Positions 17,156-25,477 are shown, counted from the first letter of the stretch. The stretch: DNA of 37,719 nucleotides from Alphaproteobacteria bacterium (GCA_947478955.1 CANJXJ010000015.1:1-37719); one strand, 5' to 3'. The notes: a model not told the origin generated them from the letters alone. Made by a program: numbers and translations.

Positions 17156-17752
17156 ATGTTGACCAATACCGATATTTTGCCTGCGCCAGAGTATGAAAGA
17201 GTTCGTCCATCAAAAAAACAAGAAATTTTATCATTAAAAGAAGCACGTCGCATTGCGGTTGGACCTGATGTGACTTTTTATTTTGAAAACACCCAAACAA
17301 TTTGGTGGCAAATTCAAGAAATGCTTCGCATTGAAAAAGGTGGCAATGAACAGCTTGCTGATGAACTTGCCGCATACAATCCGCTGATCCCTGTAAAACG
17401 TGAAAAAGGCTATGAGATATCAGCGACCATGATGATTGAAATAGATGATCCTGTGCGCAGAAAAGTGGCATTAAATCAGTTATTTGGTGTTGATCAGCAT
17501 ATTATGTTTGAATTACAAAATGCCACTATTCCAGCCTTTAATATTGACCCTACGGATGAGCGTAATCGAGAATCTGACCATAAAACATCGGCAGTACATT
17601 TTTTAAAGTGGTTAGTTCCTGTTGATCGCATTGATGCATTTTTAAGTGAAGAAGTTTACCTTACTATTAACCATCCCTATTATTCGTTCAAAACAAGTAT
17701 TCCGTTGCCTTTAAAAGATAGTTTAAAGGCTGACTTTGAAGTGATGGATTAA
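17156..17752 (+). CDS. DUF3501 family protein
   Basis: The 198-residue protein matches the DUF3501 pattern. It has a V-x-F-x-FEN-x-x-T-x-x-x-Q-I-Q-E-M-L-R-IE core (residues 40-62), then YNPLIP and ATMMIEI, and a late VHFLKW segment. The family is common in proteobacteria and its function is unknown. A very strong ribosome-binding site, AGGAGG, ends five bases before the ATG, suggesting high expression. The stop shares one base with the next start (TAATG). No cofactor motif is evident. Confidence 0.85.
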   Translation: MLTNTDILPAPEYERVRPSKKQEILSLKEARRIAVGPDVTFYFENTQTIWWQIQEMLRIEKGGNEQLADELAAYNPLIPVKREKGYEISATMMIEIDDPVRRKVALNQLFGVDQHIMFELQNATIPAFNIDPTDERNRESDHKTSAVHFLKWLVPVDRIDAFLSEEVYLTINHPYYSFKTSIPLPLKDSLKADFEVMD

Positions 17753-18135
17753 TGCAAACTCAAGGAACAATTCGCATACTTCTAAGACTAGAAGGTCTAG
17801 CAATGCTTGGCCTTTCTAGTTTTATGTATTCAATGTATGTCGGGGATTGGAAAAGCTATTTTATTGGTTTTTTTCTTCCTGATATTTCTTTGCTTGGTTA
17901 CTTCTTCGGTCCACGAATTGGAGCAATTTTTTATAACCTTGGTCACAGCTATTTAGGGCCAGCCATGCTGTTGAGTTTATGGCTTGGATTTAAATATCCT
18001 TTTCTTCCATATTCACTTATATGGTTTGCTCATATTGGATTTGATCGATTTCTTGGTTTTGGATTAAAATACAGCCACGGCTTTGGGTTTACCCATCTAA
18101 AGCGTATAGGTCTCAGTAGGTTGCTGCATCATTGA
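17752..18135 (+). CDS. DUF4260 family membrane protein
   Basis: The 127-residue protein is largely hydrophobic, with about four membrane segments. It carries the DUF4260 hallmarks LPDISLLGYFFGPRIGA, YNLGHSYLGP and AHIGFDRFLGFGLKYSHGF. Its function is unknown. Conserved Asp, His and Arg residues sit next to membrane helices, which would suit an enzyme or transporter, but this is speculation. It is the last gene before a terminator and is translationally coupled to the DUF3501 gene. Confidence 0.87.
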   Translation: MQTQGTIRILLRLEGLAMLGLSSFMYSMYVGDWKSYFIGFFLPDISLLGYFFGPRIGAIFYNLGHSYLGPAMLLSLWLGFKYPFLPYSLIWFAHIGFDRFLGFGLKYSHGFGFTHLKRIGLSRLLHH

Positions 18136-18143
18136 CGACGCTG

Positions 18144-18172
18144 AGGAGCAACCAGAGATTGCTCCTTATTTT
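18144..18172 (+). terminator. Rho-independent terminator after the DUF4260 gene
   Basis: AGGAGCAA (18144-18151) pairs perfectly with TTGCTCCT (18159-18166) around a seven-base loop and is followed by TATTTTG. It begins nine bases after the stop codon and closes the long plus-strand gene run. Confidence 0.7.
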
Positions 18173-18186
18173 GTAAAGCGCTACTA

Positions 18187-18888
18187 TCAGCGTTCGTAGC
18201 CTAAAAATCGTTGCCAGCTCTCTTCAACCGCAGCATAGCAATCCCATGCATGCCCTATTATATTAATAGACATAGACCATGGGGAAGAGGGGACAACAGG
18301 TCCTCCTTTTGAGTCACAGCAAAGCACATTGCCCATATCACTTCTTGCAAACCCGCAGAAATACTGGAAGATTTCATTCCCCGTTTCAGCAAGGTGTAGC
18401 GCAACGTCTTTAGTAAGGTATATTGTGCCATTAAATGTGTCTTTAAGAGCGCTCAGGCATTCACCCGATAATTTTGCTGGTTGATGGTTATGTTCATCTT
18501 CATAAATAATAGTGGTTGCTCCCCAGGTTATCGCACAAGCACCCGTAACAAGTGCTACTGTGGTAATTACTCTGTTATGTTTATATAAAAACCTTCCCAC
18601 ATCGCCCAAGCAATGTGAAGTGCGTTGTGCAAGTGTAGGTGGGCGGGCTCCCCAAGTAATAACTGCTCCTTCAGGGACAACCTGTCCTGTTTGCATGGCG
18701 GCGACTCTTTCTTCTCTATTCCCGGTGTTTGTAGATTCAAGCGTCTCTGCAGGTGAACGAGGTGTTCTGCTTCGCGGCTCAACCTCATCAGGGGTTAATT
18801 CTTCAAGTTTATCGATCGGTGCTTCCGCCGCAGTTAAAGCGTTAAATAACGTAAGTATGCTCACGCTAGCTAACTTTCTTATATTCAT
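18187..18888 (-). CDS. Secreted or membrane-associated protein of unknown function
   Basis: I do not recognise this 233-residue protein. It begins with a signal peptide (MNIRKLASVSILTLFNALTA then AEA). A Pro/Glu/Arg/Thr-rich low-complexity stretch follows to about residue 60, then a hydrophobic helix around residues 108-128 (VITTVALVTGACAITWGATT). The C-terminal part has several cysteines, including a CC pair (VLCCDSKGG), compatible with periplasmic disulfides. A GAGGATGAT ribosome-binding site precedes the ATG. It stands alone between a terminator and trkH. Such orphan exported proteins are common in host-associated alphaproteobacteria. Confidence 0.65.
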   Translation of the reverse strand: MNIRKLASVSILTLFNALTAAEAPIDKLEELTPDEVEPRSRTPRSPAETLESTNTGNREERVAAMQTGQVVPEGAVITWGARPPTLAQRTSHCLGDVGRFLYKHNRVITTVALVTGACAITWGATTIIYEDEHNHQPAKLSGECLSALKDTFNGTIYLTKDVALHLAETGNEIFQYFCGFARSDMGNVLCCDSKGGPVVPSSPWSMSINIIGHAWDCYAAVEESWQRFLGYER

Positions 18889-18915
18889 ATCATCCTCGTG
18901 TGTAAGTTTATTCCA

Positions 18916-18930
18916 TATCCAGTCTGGATA
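18916..18930. promoter_or_regulatory. TATCCAG-T-CTGGATA palindrome upstream of the orphan secreted gene
   Basis: TATCCAG (18916-18922) and CTGGATA (18924-18930) are perfect reverse complements around a single base. The site is 27 bases upstream of the secreted-protein ATG, where a repressor operator or the promoter would lie. The remaining stretch to 19054 shows nothing else clear. Confidence 0.35.
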
Positions 18931-19054
18931 AACTTTTTTAAGGAAAGGTTAATGTAAAAAAATTTATATACGGTTGGAAATTAGTTCATTGGGAGTCTTA
19001 AGATCTTGGGGGTTAATCAGAAGATCCAGTATAAATTTTATTAAATTTTTAAAG

Positions 19055-20506
19055 CTACCTACGCCAAAAACTGGGGGATAAAAAGACAAGGGCGGTTATT
19101 AACTCTAGCCGTCCTAAAATCATTCCAAGCATTAAAAAGATTTTTGAAAGAAAATGAATTGAATCCACGTTGCTGACGGGTCCTAGGGTCTTTCCAAGGC
19201 CTGCGCCTATGTTACCTATACTGGCAACCGCTCCAGATAATGCGCTTACAAAATCAAGCCCTGTTAACGATAGCAATATAGAAAGTACAGCAACTGATGC
19301 TAAATATAAACCGATGAATGAAAACACTGATGCGACCAAGTGGTCAGAAATTTTTTGCCCCTGATACATGGGAATAAAAACCCCATGGGGGCGTCGCAAT
19401 TGTTTTAGATGACTACGAATAAACGAGGCAATAATTTGAAAGCGAAAAATTTTAATACCGCCGGCTGTGGAGCCAGTGCACCCCCCAATAAACGACATTA
19501 GAAAAATGAAGGTAATAATTGTTGGACCAAAATCCATGTAATTGAATAGAGAAAATCCAGTTGTGGTTAAAGTTGATACGGCGATAAAGCATCCTATGCG
19601 GATGCTATGAAGAAGTGTTTTTCCTTGTAATAATAAGCAAAGACTGAGGCTTGCACAAGCAAGTGCAAGGGTTAATAGATATCCTTTTAGTTGTTGGTCA
19701 CGAATAACGCTTTTATAATCACCTTGCCATAGGCGAATATATAGCATTAGGGTGCTTCCCCCAATAATCATTAATAGTATTAGTATGGCCTCGATGGCTA
19801 CGTTGTCAAAAACGATTAAACCTTCTGTTCTGGTGGAAAGCCCTCCGGTAGAAATTGCTGAAGCTGAATGACAAAACGCATCAAAGCTATTCATACCGCA
19901 AAAATTTAATCCCGCACAACCTATCACTGTAAACAAGGTATAGGCATACAAAATTCCAGTAGCAATTTGTGAAACCCTGGGAAGAATTTTTTCAGAACGA
20001 TCTGAAAATTCACTTCTAAACAATTGCATTCCACCGATGCGAAGTACTGGAAATACGGTAATCGCCATAACGATAATACCGATTCCTCCTAACCATTGCA
20101 AAATAGCACGCCACAAAATCAAGCTTTTAGGGAGGGCATCTAAATCACTAAGGGTTGAAAATCCTGTGGTTGTTAGGGCAGAAACTGATTCGAATAAGGC
20201 ATTGATTAAAGTGCAATCAGGGGATAGCCAAAAGATGGGTAACCCTGAAAAAAAGCTACATATGACCCAGGACAAAAAAGTTAGTAAAAAAGCTTCGCGA
20301 ATACCTAGTTTGATTTGGGTTTTTTGGTAGTTGGTAAGGGTTAGCAATATCCCTGTGCTGCCAGTTATGAAAAAAGGGATCAAAAATAGTTGCCAGTCAC
20401 GTGTGGTGCCAAATAGGTATTCATACCCTATGGGAATAAGCATAATTGCTGCAACACCTGATATCATGGCTCCAATCACAAAAAAGATTGATCGCCAATC
20501 CATCAT
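19055..20506 (-). CDS. trkH: TrkH-family potassium uptake protein
   Basis: TrkH is the membrane channel subunit for K+ uptake, normally gated by cytoplasmic TrkA. The 483-residue protein shows the four M1-P-M2 repeats with filter glycines: SALTTTGFSTL, SAISTGGLSTR, STLTTTGFSLF and SIGNIGAGLG. The length matches E. coli TrkH (483). The conserved GGCTGSTAGGIKIFR segment is present. TrkA is not in the window. The ATG overlaps the stop of the upstream methyltransferase (ATGA), so the three minus-strand genes 21764-19055 form a tight operon. Confidence 0.95.
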   Translation of the reverse strand: MMDWRSIFFVIGAMISGVAAIMLIPIGYEYLFGTTRDWQLFLIPFFITGSTGILLTLTNYQKTQIKLGIREAFLLTFLSWVICSFFSGLPIFWLSPDCTLINALFESVSALTTTGFSTLSDLDALPKSLILWRAILQWLGGIGIIVMAITVFPVLRIGGMQLFRSEFSDRSEKILPRVSQIATGILYAYTLFTVIGCAGLNFCGMNSFDAFCHSASAISTGGLSTRTEGLIVFDNVAIEAILILLMIIGGSTLMLYIRLWQGDYKSVIRDQQLKGYLLTLALACASLSLCLLLQGKTLLHSIRIGCFIAVSTLTTTGFSLFNYMDFGPTIITFIFLMSFIGGCTGSTAGGIKIFRFQIIASFIRSHLKQLRRPHGVFIPMYQGQKISDHLVASVFSFIGLYLASVAVLSILLSLTGLDFVSALSGAVASIGNIGAGLGKTLGPVSNVDSIHFLSKIFLMLGMILGRLELITALVFLSPSFWRR

Positions 20507-21120
20507 ATGGAAGCTCGTCTAAAATTTTCAGTCGCTGTAAATGAAATGGGATGAAGGCTATTTTTATATTCCCAAATTGCAGCGGGCGGCATATTTAAAA
20601 GTACATGACCCAAGTAACGCTGATTTAAGGCTAGTTTGTTTGAGGGTAAAGGGGAGCCGGGACGATAGGTGAATTGTAATAACGCCCCATTGGTCTTCAT
20701 AACATTTTTAATAGCAGTAATAATTTGTTGTTGTTCATGAAAGCGCAAATTGACCATAGGGATTCCAGAAACAATGGTTTTAATATTTCCAATGGTTTTT
20801 TCAGGAAGCAAGCTAAGCAGGTCGGTTGCGCTGCCTTCAATGACAGTAACTAAGGGGAAAGCTTTTCTTAAAAACTTGGCCAAAGAGGGCTGCATTTCAA
20901 GAATAATTAGTTGTGAGCAAGGGATGCCTCTTTCAAGAAGTGCCGAAGTTAATCGTCCAGTCCCGGCGCCTAATTCAATAACGTATTCATCCGATTCTGG
21001 GAGATTTACAAAGCTAGATATTGAACTTGCTAAATTTTTTGAGCTGGGAAAAAATGCTCCTGTTTTTAAAGGGGCCCTGAGAAGGCTTTTGAAGAAGATA
21101 ACATTTTCGTTATTGAGCAT
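20503..21120 (-). CDS. PmtA-like phospholipid N-methyltransferase, copy 2
   Basis: This is a 205-residue class I SAM methyltransferase of the COG3963 type. The amphipathic N-terminus IFFKSLLRAPLKTGAFFPSS is the membrane-binding and substrate region of the family. Motif I is VIELGAGTGRLTSALLERG, the end of strand 2 is LIILEMQ, and IVSGIPMVNL, LLQFTYRPGSP and LNMPPAAIWEY follow as in PmtA. The family methylates phosphatidylethanolamine towards phosphatidylcholine. The upstream paralogue overlaps by one base (TAATG). Whether this copy performs the first, later or all steps cannot be told. Confidence 0.8.
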   Translation of the reverse strand: MLNNENVIFFKSLLRAPLKTGAFFPSSKNLASSISSFVNLPESDEYVIELGAGTGRLTSALLERGIPCSQLIILEMQPSLAKFLRKAFPLVTVIEGSATDLLSLLPEKTIGNIKTIVSGIPMVNLRFHEQQQIITAIKNVMKTNGALLQFTYRPGSPLPSNKLALNQRYLGHVLLNMPPAAIWEYKNSLHPISFTATENFRRASI

Positions 21121-21764
21121 TATGAAAGATCATGTAAATAGCGTTTAGGCGTAAAACGCCAGACAAATCCGGGTGGCATGTTGCCCCATACTGAAACGGC
21201 TCGCTTCTGCAAAATTTCTCCTTCCATAAATTTTATAGGAGAAATGGGGCTATAGGAAACATGATAAATGGAACCTGTAACAGGATTTAATACATCTAAG
21301 GCAGCTTGAATAATTCGTTCACGCAATGTTTCATCCATATACATCAGTGGGATTGCAGACACGACATAATCAACTTTACCAACCCATGCGCTTGGAATAA
21401 GTTCTGATAATATTTCGGCATTTCCCTGAATAACTTTAGGTTGGGCTTTTGACGTGTACAAATGTTGGAGGGAATGCCTTAAAAAGTCGCTCATTTTTGG
21501 GTCAAGTTCAATCATGGCAAGTTTATCTAGGTTAACCCCTCTTGCTAGAAGAGCCCTGGTTAACCGCCCAGTGCCAGCACCAATTTCTACGATTGTTGTT
21601 TTATTCGTTACTTCAAGCTGGCTTGCTGTTAAATGAGCAAGCTTTAAGGATATAGGAGCAAATGTCCCTAATTGCATGGGAGACTTTAGCCATTGTTTAA
21701 AAAACAACCGACTTTCTTCGCTAGCTATAGACTTAATTGTGATGCTATGTGGTAAGCTCGTCAT
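21120..21764 (-). CDS. PmtA-like phospholipid N-methyltransferase, copy 1
   Basis: This 214-residue paralogue of the next gene has the same layout. It opens with LFFKQWLKSPMQLGTFAPIS, then TIVEIGAGTGRLTRALLARG (motif I), LAMIELDP, YVVSAIPLMYM, and the family ending WGNMPPGFVWRF. The two copies are clearly homologous but diverged across the substrate half (YHVSYSPISP here against QFTYRPGSP), so they may have different lipid substrates. An assignment as KsgA-type rRNA dimethylase is disfavoured by the PmtA-specific N-terminus and PP-x-x-x-W end. It is the first gene of the operon with copy 2 and trkH, and is divergent from ccmA with a 56-base gap. Confidence 0.8.
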   Translation of the reverse strand: MTSLPHSITIKSIASEESRLFFKQWLKSPMQLGTFAPISLKLAHLTASQLEVTNKTTIVEIGAGTGRLTRALLARGVNLDKLAMIELDPKMSDFLRHSLQHLYTSKAQPKVIQGNAEILSELIPSAWVGKVDYVVSAIPLMYMDETLRERIIQAALDVLNPVTGSIYHVSYSPISPIKFMEGEILQKRAVSVWGNMPPGFVWRFTPKRYLHDLS

Positions 21765-21820
21765 GAGGACAAATCAAAAATAACTATGCGCATTTTAGCC
21801 GTATTAACAAGGGATCGCAA

Positions 21821-22369
21821 ATGCCTATGCAAGTTTTAGGTTTAATTCATCCATATATCCGCGTTTCGAGTTATTTTCCTATAGATATTTCTGTGGAAAA
21901 TGGAAGTGCGTTAGCAATATGTGGGGCTAATGGTAGCGGGAAAACGACATTCTTAAATTTGCTTTTAGATGAGCTGCATCCTCAAAAAGGTATAATTAAA
22001 ATTCCTACAGAATATTCCTATTTAGGGATTAAGAATGGGCTTAAGCCGCAGCTTACAATTAGGCAACAACTCTCCTATTTTATGGAAAAGCAGCTAACAT
22101 TTCCTTGGCCAGAATTTGTAAACCAGCCCTATAAGGATCTATCCTCAGGCCAGCAACGCTTGGTGGCATTGTGGTTGGTATTGAACCGTTCAGCGCCCCT
22201 TATTTTAATGGATGAACCATTTTCCCATTTAGATGCCAGTAGTGCTGCGCTTGCTTGTAGCTGGATTAATGCCCAGTTAGGCTTTAAAAAAACCATCGTT
22301 TTTACCCATCATAATCCCGAAGAATTAAGAGATATAAAATCATTACAGGTGCTTGATTTAAATGGATAA
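21821..22369 (+). CDS. CcmA-like ABC transporter ATPase (heme export/cytochrome c maturation)
   Basis: The 182-residue protein is a compact ABC ATPase. Walker A is GANGSGKTT (residues 35-43), the signature is LSSGQQRLVALWL, Walker B is LILMDEPFSHLD and the switch His is TIVFTHHNPEE. The small size, the GQQR form of the signature and the DEPFSHLDA segment suit CcmA. CcmA with CcmB drives release of heme from CcmE. A CcmB-like gene lies 7 kb away at 14455, and no other ccm gene is here. It stands alone, with AAGGG before the ATG. Another small ABC ATPase remains possible. Confidence 0.72.
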   Translation: MPMQVLGLIHPYIRVSSYFPIDISVENGSALAICGANGSGKTTFLNLLLDELHPQKGIIKIPTEYSYLGIKNGLKPQLTIRQQLSYFMEKQLTFPWPEFVNQPYKDLSSGQQRLVALWLVLNRSAPLILMDEPFSHLDASSAALACSWINAQLGFKKTIVFTHHNPEELRDIKSLQVLDLNG

Positions 22370-22455
22370 TATATGTTTTATGCAAGAGTAAAGTTAAGTC
22401 TCTTGTAATTAATGCGGTCTAATCTATATTATGTTTGTAAAGTATTAATAAATTT

Positions 22456-22484
22456 TTGGTAGTCTATTAGTATATATTTATAGA
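22456..22484 (+). promoter_or_regulatory. possible promoter giving a near-leaderless kinase mRNA
   Basis: TTGGTA (22456-22461) and TATAGA (22479-22484) are separated by 17 bases. The kinase ATG follows only eight bases later and has no ribosome-binding sequence, so transcription would start close to the ATG. The -10 is a weak match. Confidence 0.3.
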
Positions 22485-22492
22485 TAAATAAT

Positions 22493-24802
22493 ATGTGGCA
22501 ATACGTCTACTATATCATCGCTGCGGTTAATATTTTAACCATTTCATTCAATTTTCTTTTGCACAAGAATACAGTTGATGTTTTTTGTGCATCAGTGAAC
22601 CACCAAAAAAAATGGGTGGCGATTGAAGATGAGTTCGGGGTACTTGTTCCAATTTTTACAGATGCTAAATTGTCAACCAACGATATATTTCAAAGCAAAA
22701 ATATCAAAAAGGAAATTGATAAATTTGATACTGCCTACCGCGTTTTTCAAGTTAAAATTCATCAGCTTGAAGAAGCTTTTACGAAGCGCGTAAGCGAAAA
22801 CAATACCCTTATAAGGGACAAAAAATCTCTTAAAATTATTAATACTCTTGCTCATGATCTTCAAGAAAAAATGAAAAATCTTAGAGGCCTTATGGAAATG
22901 ATAAGGGATGCAACAAAAAATTGCTTCTCTGAAATTCAAGTGGGTAATAAAGAAAAAGCGTCTGAATATATTTCTAAGGCCGATAGAATAAATACAAAGG
23001 CCAGTTTTGAGGTGTTGGAATGTGTACGGTCCTTAAATAATCTTGAATGCTATTACATGGATGACTATGTGGTAACGACAAGTTTTTTTGAAGCGGTTAG
23101 TTCAATGGTTGCACTTTTTGTTTTGATTATGATGATTTGCGCCATACTTTATGGGTATTATTTGGCAGGTAAAATTAGAAAAGATGAAGATATAAAAGAA
23201 CAATATAAAAAAAATCTTCAAAAAAGCTTAAAGGAGGGCGAAATAGCAAAACAAGCAGCTGAAAAAAAAGAAATACAAATGCGGCAATTCCTAACTTATC
23301 TTAGCCAAGAATTTAGCACCCCATTAAATGGCATTTTAGGTTTTGTGCACACACTCATTCAAGAATCAGCGGAAAAGCATTTACAACATTATATTGAATC
23401 TATTAAGCATGCTGCCAATAGCCTTCTTACCCACATTAAGGAAATTTCAGAATTTGCCAAATTGGAATCAGGTAAGCTTGTTCTGGATGATTCACCTTAT
23501 AACATCAAACAGGCGCTCCTAGAAACCATACATATAATTTTATTTGAAGCTCAAAAAAAACGAATCAGTGTATGTCTCGATTTTGTTCCCAGTATTCAAG
23601 AACATGTAAAAGGTGATAAAGCAAGATTGCAACAAGTTTTTATTAACTTGTTAGGCAATGCATTAAAATTTACAGCACGGGGAAGTATTAATATAAGGGT
23701 GTCTGCAGAAAAGGTAGGTCCAGGTTACATTAAATATACTTTTTCTATAAAGGATAGCGGGACAGGTATTGCAGAAGATAAGCAAAAAATTATTTTTGAA
23801 AAATTTAGTCAAGCAGATGATAGCATTGGTGCTATGTTTGGCGGTGCAGGTCTTGGGTTAGCTATTGCTAAGGAAATTATCCTTTTAATGAAGGGCGATA
23901 TAACTGTTAGTAGTAAAGAAGGTGAAGGCGCAACGTTTACATTTACATTTATTACTGAAGAACAGCCCAATATTGCTGTCCCTAAAATACAAAAAATTGA
24001 CCGCCAAATCGTTCTGTTAAGTGAAAATCCAATTAATACCAAACTCCTTGAGCCAAGCTTAAAAGAAATCTCAGTTAAAGTTAAAATTTTAAATGACTTA
24101 GAGAGCCTTTCACAAGTTGATTCGAATGCCATTTTATTCATGTCTCCTGCCTTTGTTGCTGCTTCAGAAGCGCCTAGAGTTCTTGAAGAGAGAAGTCGAG
24201 ATACGTTTATCCTCGATATGTATTATGACCCCGTCGTTGAACAAAGTGGGAAGTATCAAAAGCTTGCAGGGTATCTGCATCACCCTATGACAGGAGATAT
24301 GCTATATAGAGCTATACATATGCTTACTAGTGAAGAAAATACTGGCGAATTCATTGATAACAAAAGCATTACAATAAAGGATGTATCATCTGAATTTAGT
24401 GCAGAAGACCTAAAATTTGATCAAAATTTTGATATTTTAGTGGCTGAAGATAACGTTATTAACCAGGAAGTCATTAAAATATACCTTAAAAAACTTGGTG
24501 TTAACTTTGCCATTGCTCAAAACGGTAACGAAGCAGTCGAATTATTTAAAGATAAAAAATTTGACCTTGTGTTTATGGATTATCAAATGCCTGAATTAAA
24601 TGGTGTAGATGCAACCAAGCTCATCCGTGAATATGAGAAAACTTCCAACCAAAAAAAAACACCTATCATTGCCTATACCCCATATACCCTTGAAAAAGTT
24701 AACAAAGAGTGTTTGGCTGCCGGAATGAATGATATTCTTGTAAAGCCAATAAAGATCGCAGAGCTACACGCTAAGATCAAGCAATGGTGTAAAACCATAT
24801 AA
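22493..24802 (+). CDS. Hybrid histidine kinase/response regulator lacking the phospho-acceptor histidine
   Basis: The 769-residue protein is membrane-bound: helix at 1-24, an extracytoplasmic helical sensor of about 180 residues, a second helix near 203-226, then a coiled coil. The dimerisation domain (about 265-330) reads SQEFSTPLN where the family has SHE-[LI]-R-TPLN, so the phosphorylated His is Gln272 (CAA at 23306). The ATP-binding domain looks intact: N box INLLGNALKFT, G1 DSGTGIAED, G2 GGAGLGLAI. A degenerate receiver-like region (about 505-620) precedes a complete receiver (650-769): VAEDN, phospho-acceptor Asp696 in FMDYQMPEL, and VKP. It may be a pseudokinase or phosphatase, or its receiver may be phosphorylated by another kinase. 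Confidence 0.88.
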   Translation: MWQYVYYIIAAVNILTISFNFLLHKNTVDVFCASVNHQKKWVAIEDEFGVLVPIFTDAKLSTNDIFQSKNIKKEIDKFDTAYRVFQVKIHQLEEAFTKRVSENNTLIRDKKSLKIINTLAHDLQEKMKNLRGLMEMIRDATKNCFSEIQVGNKEKASEYISKADRINTKASFEVLECVRSLNNLECYYMDDYVVTTSFFEAVSSMVALFVLIMMICAILYGYYLAGKIRKDEDIKEQYKKNLQKSLKEGEIAKQAAEKKEIQMRQFLTYLSQEFSTPLNGILGFVHTLIQESAEKHLQHYIESIKHAANSLLTHIKEISEFAKLESGKLVLDDSPYNIKQALLETIHIILFEAQKKRISVCLDFVPSIQEHVKGDKARLQQVFINLLGNALKFTARGSINIRVSAEKVGPGYIKYTFSIKDSGTGIAEDKQKIIFEKFSQADDSIGAMFGGAGLGLAIAKEIILLMKGDITVSSKEGEGATFTFTFITEEQPNIAVPKIQKIDRQIVLLSENPINTKLLEPSLKEISVKVKILNDLESLSQVDSNAILFMSPAFVAASEAPRVLEERSRDTFILDMYYDPVVEQSGKYQKLAGYLHHPMTGDMLYRAIHMLTSEENTGEFIDNKSITIKDVSSEFSAEDLKFDQNFDILVAEDNVINQEVIKIYLKKLGVNFAIAQNGNEAVELFKDKKFDLVFMDYQMPELNGVDATKLIREYEKTSNQKKTPIIAYTPYTLEKVNKECLAAGMNDILVKPIKIAELHAKIKQWCKTI

Positions 24803-24876
24803 CAGTACCATAGATGAGTGGGTAAATCTGGTGACAATGCAACAATAAAGGCAGAATGATTCCAATTTTTTGCCTT

Positions 24877-24892
24877 ATCTAAAATTTTAGAT
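24877..24892. promoter_or_regulatory. perfect 16-bp palindrome upstream of petA
   Basis: ATCTAAAATTTTAGAT is a perfect palindrome 35 bases before the petA start, in the 125-base gap after the kinase gene. It could be an operator for the bc1 operon. It has no T-run on either side, so it is not an obvious terminator. The AT-rich background makes chance occurrence possible. Confidence 0.35.
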
Positions 24893-24927
24893 TATCCTTT
24901 ACAAATCAAGCTTTACCTAATGTCTTT

Positions 24928-25473
24928 ATGGATGACACAACAGAAAACTCATTAATTGATGATCCAAAACGACGAGACTTTATAAAATTAACAGCTACCT
25001 CTGTTGGAGTGGTTGGAGTTTGTGCAGCGGTATGGCCGTTTATTAACAGCATGAATCCCGCAGCTGATGTCATGGCGGTGGCAAGTATTGAAGTTGATAT
25101 TTCAAAGCTTCAACCGGGACAAAGTTTAACCACTATGTGGCGCGGTAAACCCATTTTTATTAAACACCGAACACCAGAAGAAGTTAAGGCTGCCCAGGAT
25201 ACTCCTCTTAAATCTCTTCCTGACCCTCAAACTGATCAAGAACGTTTTGGCAAAAACCCAGAATGGCTTGTGGTTATTGGTATATGCACCCATTTGGGGT
25301 GTGTCCCTACCGAGCGTAAAAATATGACACCGGCGGAAGGTGGATGGCTGTGTGCTTGCCATGGATCACGCTATGATACATCTGGTCGCATCGTGCAAGG
25401 GCCGGCGCCTAGGAACCTTGATGTGCCTGCCTATGAATTCTTAAATAACAACACTGTTTTGAAAATCGGATAA
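24928..25473 (+). CDS. petA: Ubiquinol-cytochrome c reductase Rieske iron-sulfur subunit
   Basis: This 181-residue subunit carries the [2Fe-2S] cluster that takes electrons from ubiquinol. Cluster box 1 is CTHLGC (Cys120, His122, Cys125) and box 2 is CACHGS (Cys142, Cys144, His145); four residues ligate the cluster and Cys125/Cys144 should form the disulfide. The N-terminus has a twin-arginine KRRDFIKL motif followed by one membrane anchor, so it is exported folded by Tat and stays anchored. It is the first gene of petABC, four bases before petB. The ATG at 24928 gives the normal length. Confidence 0.96.
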   Translation: MDDTTENSLIDDPKRRDFIKLTATSVGVVGVCAAVWPFINSMNPAADVMAVASIEVDISKLQPGQSLTTMWRGKPIFIKHRTPEEVKAAQDTPLKSLPDPQTDQERFGKNPEWLVVIGICTHLGCVPTERKNMTPAEGGWLCACHGSRYDTSGRIVQGPAPRNLDVPAYEFLNNNTVLKIG

Positions 25474-25477
25474 ATTC

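Noticed and set aside
18512-18931. 139-codon open frame on the plus strand
   Set aside because: It is antisense to the secreted-protein gene at 18187-18888, which has a signal peptide and ribosome-binding site. The plus-strand product has no family features.
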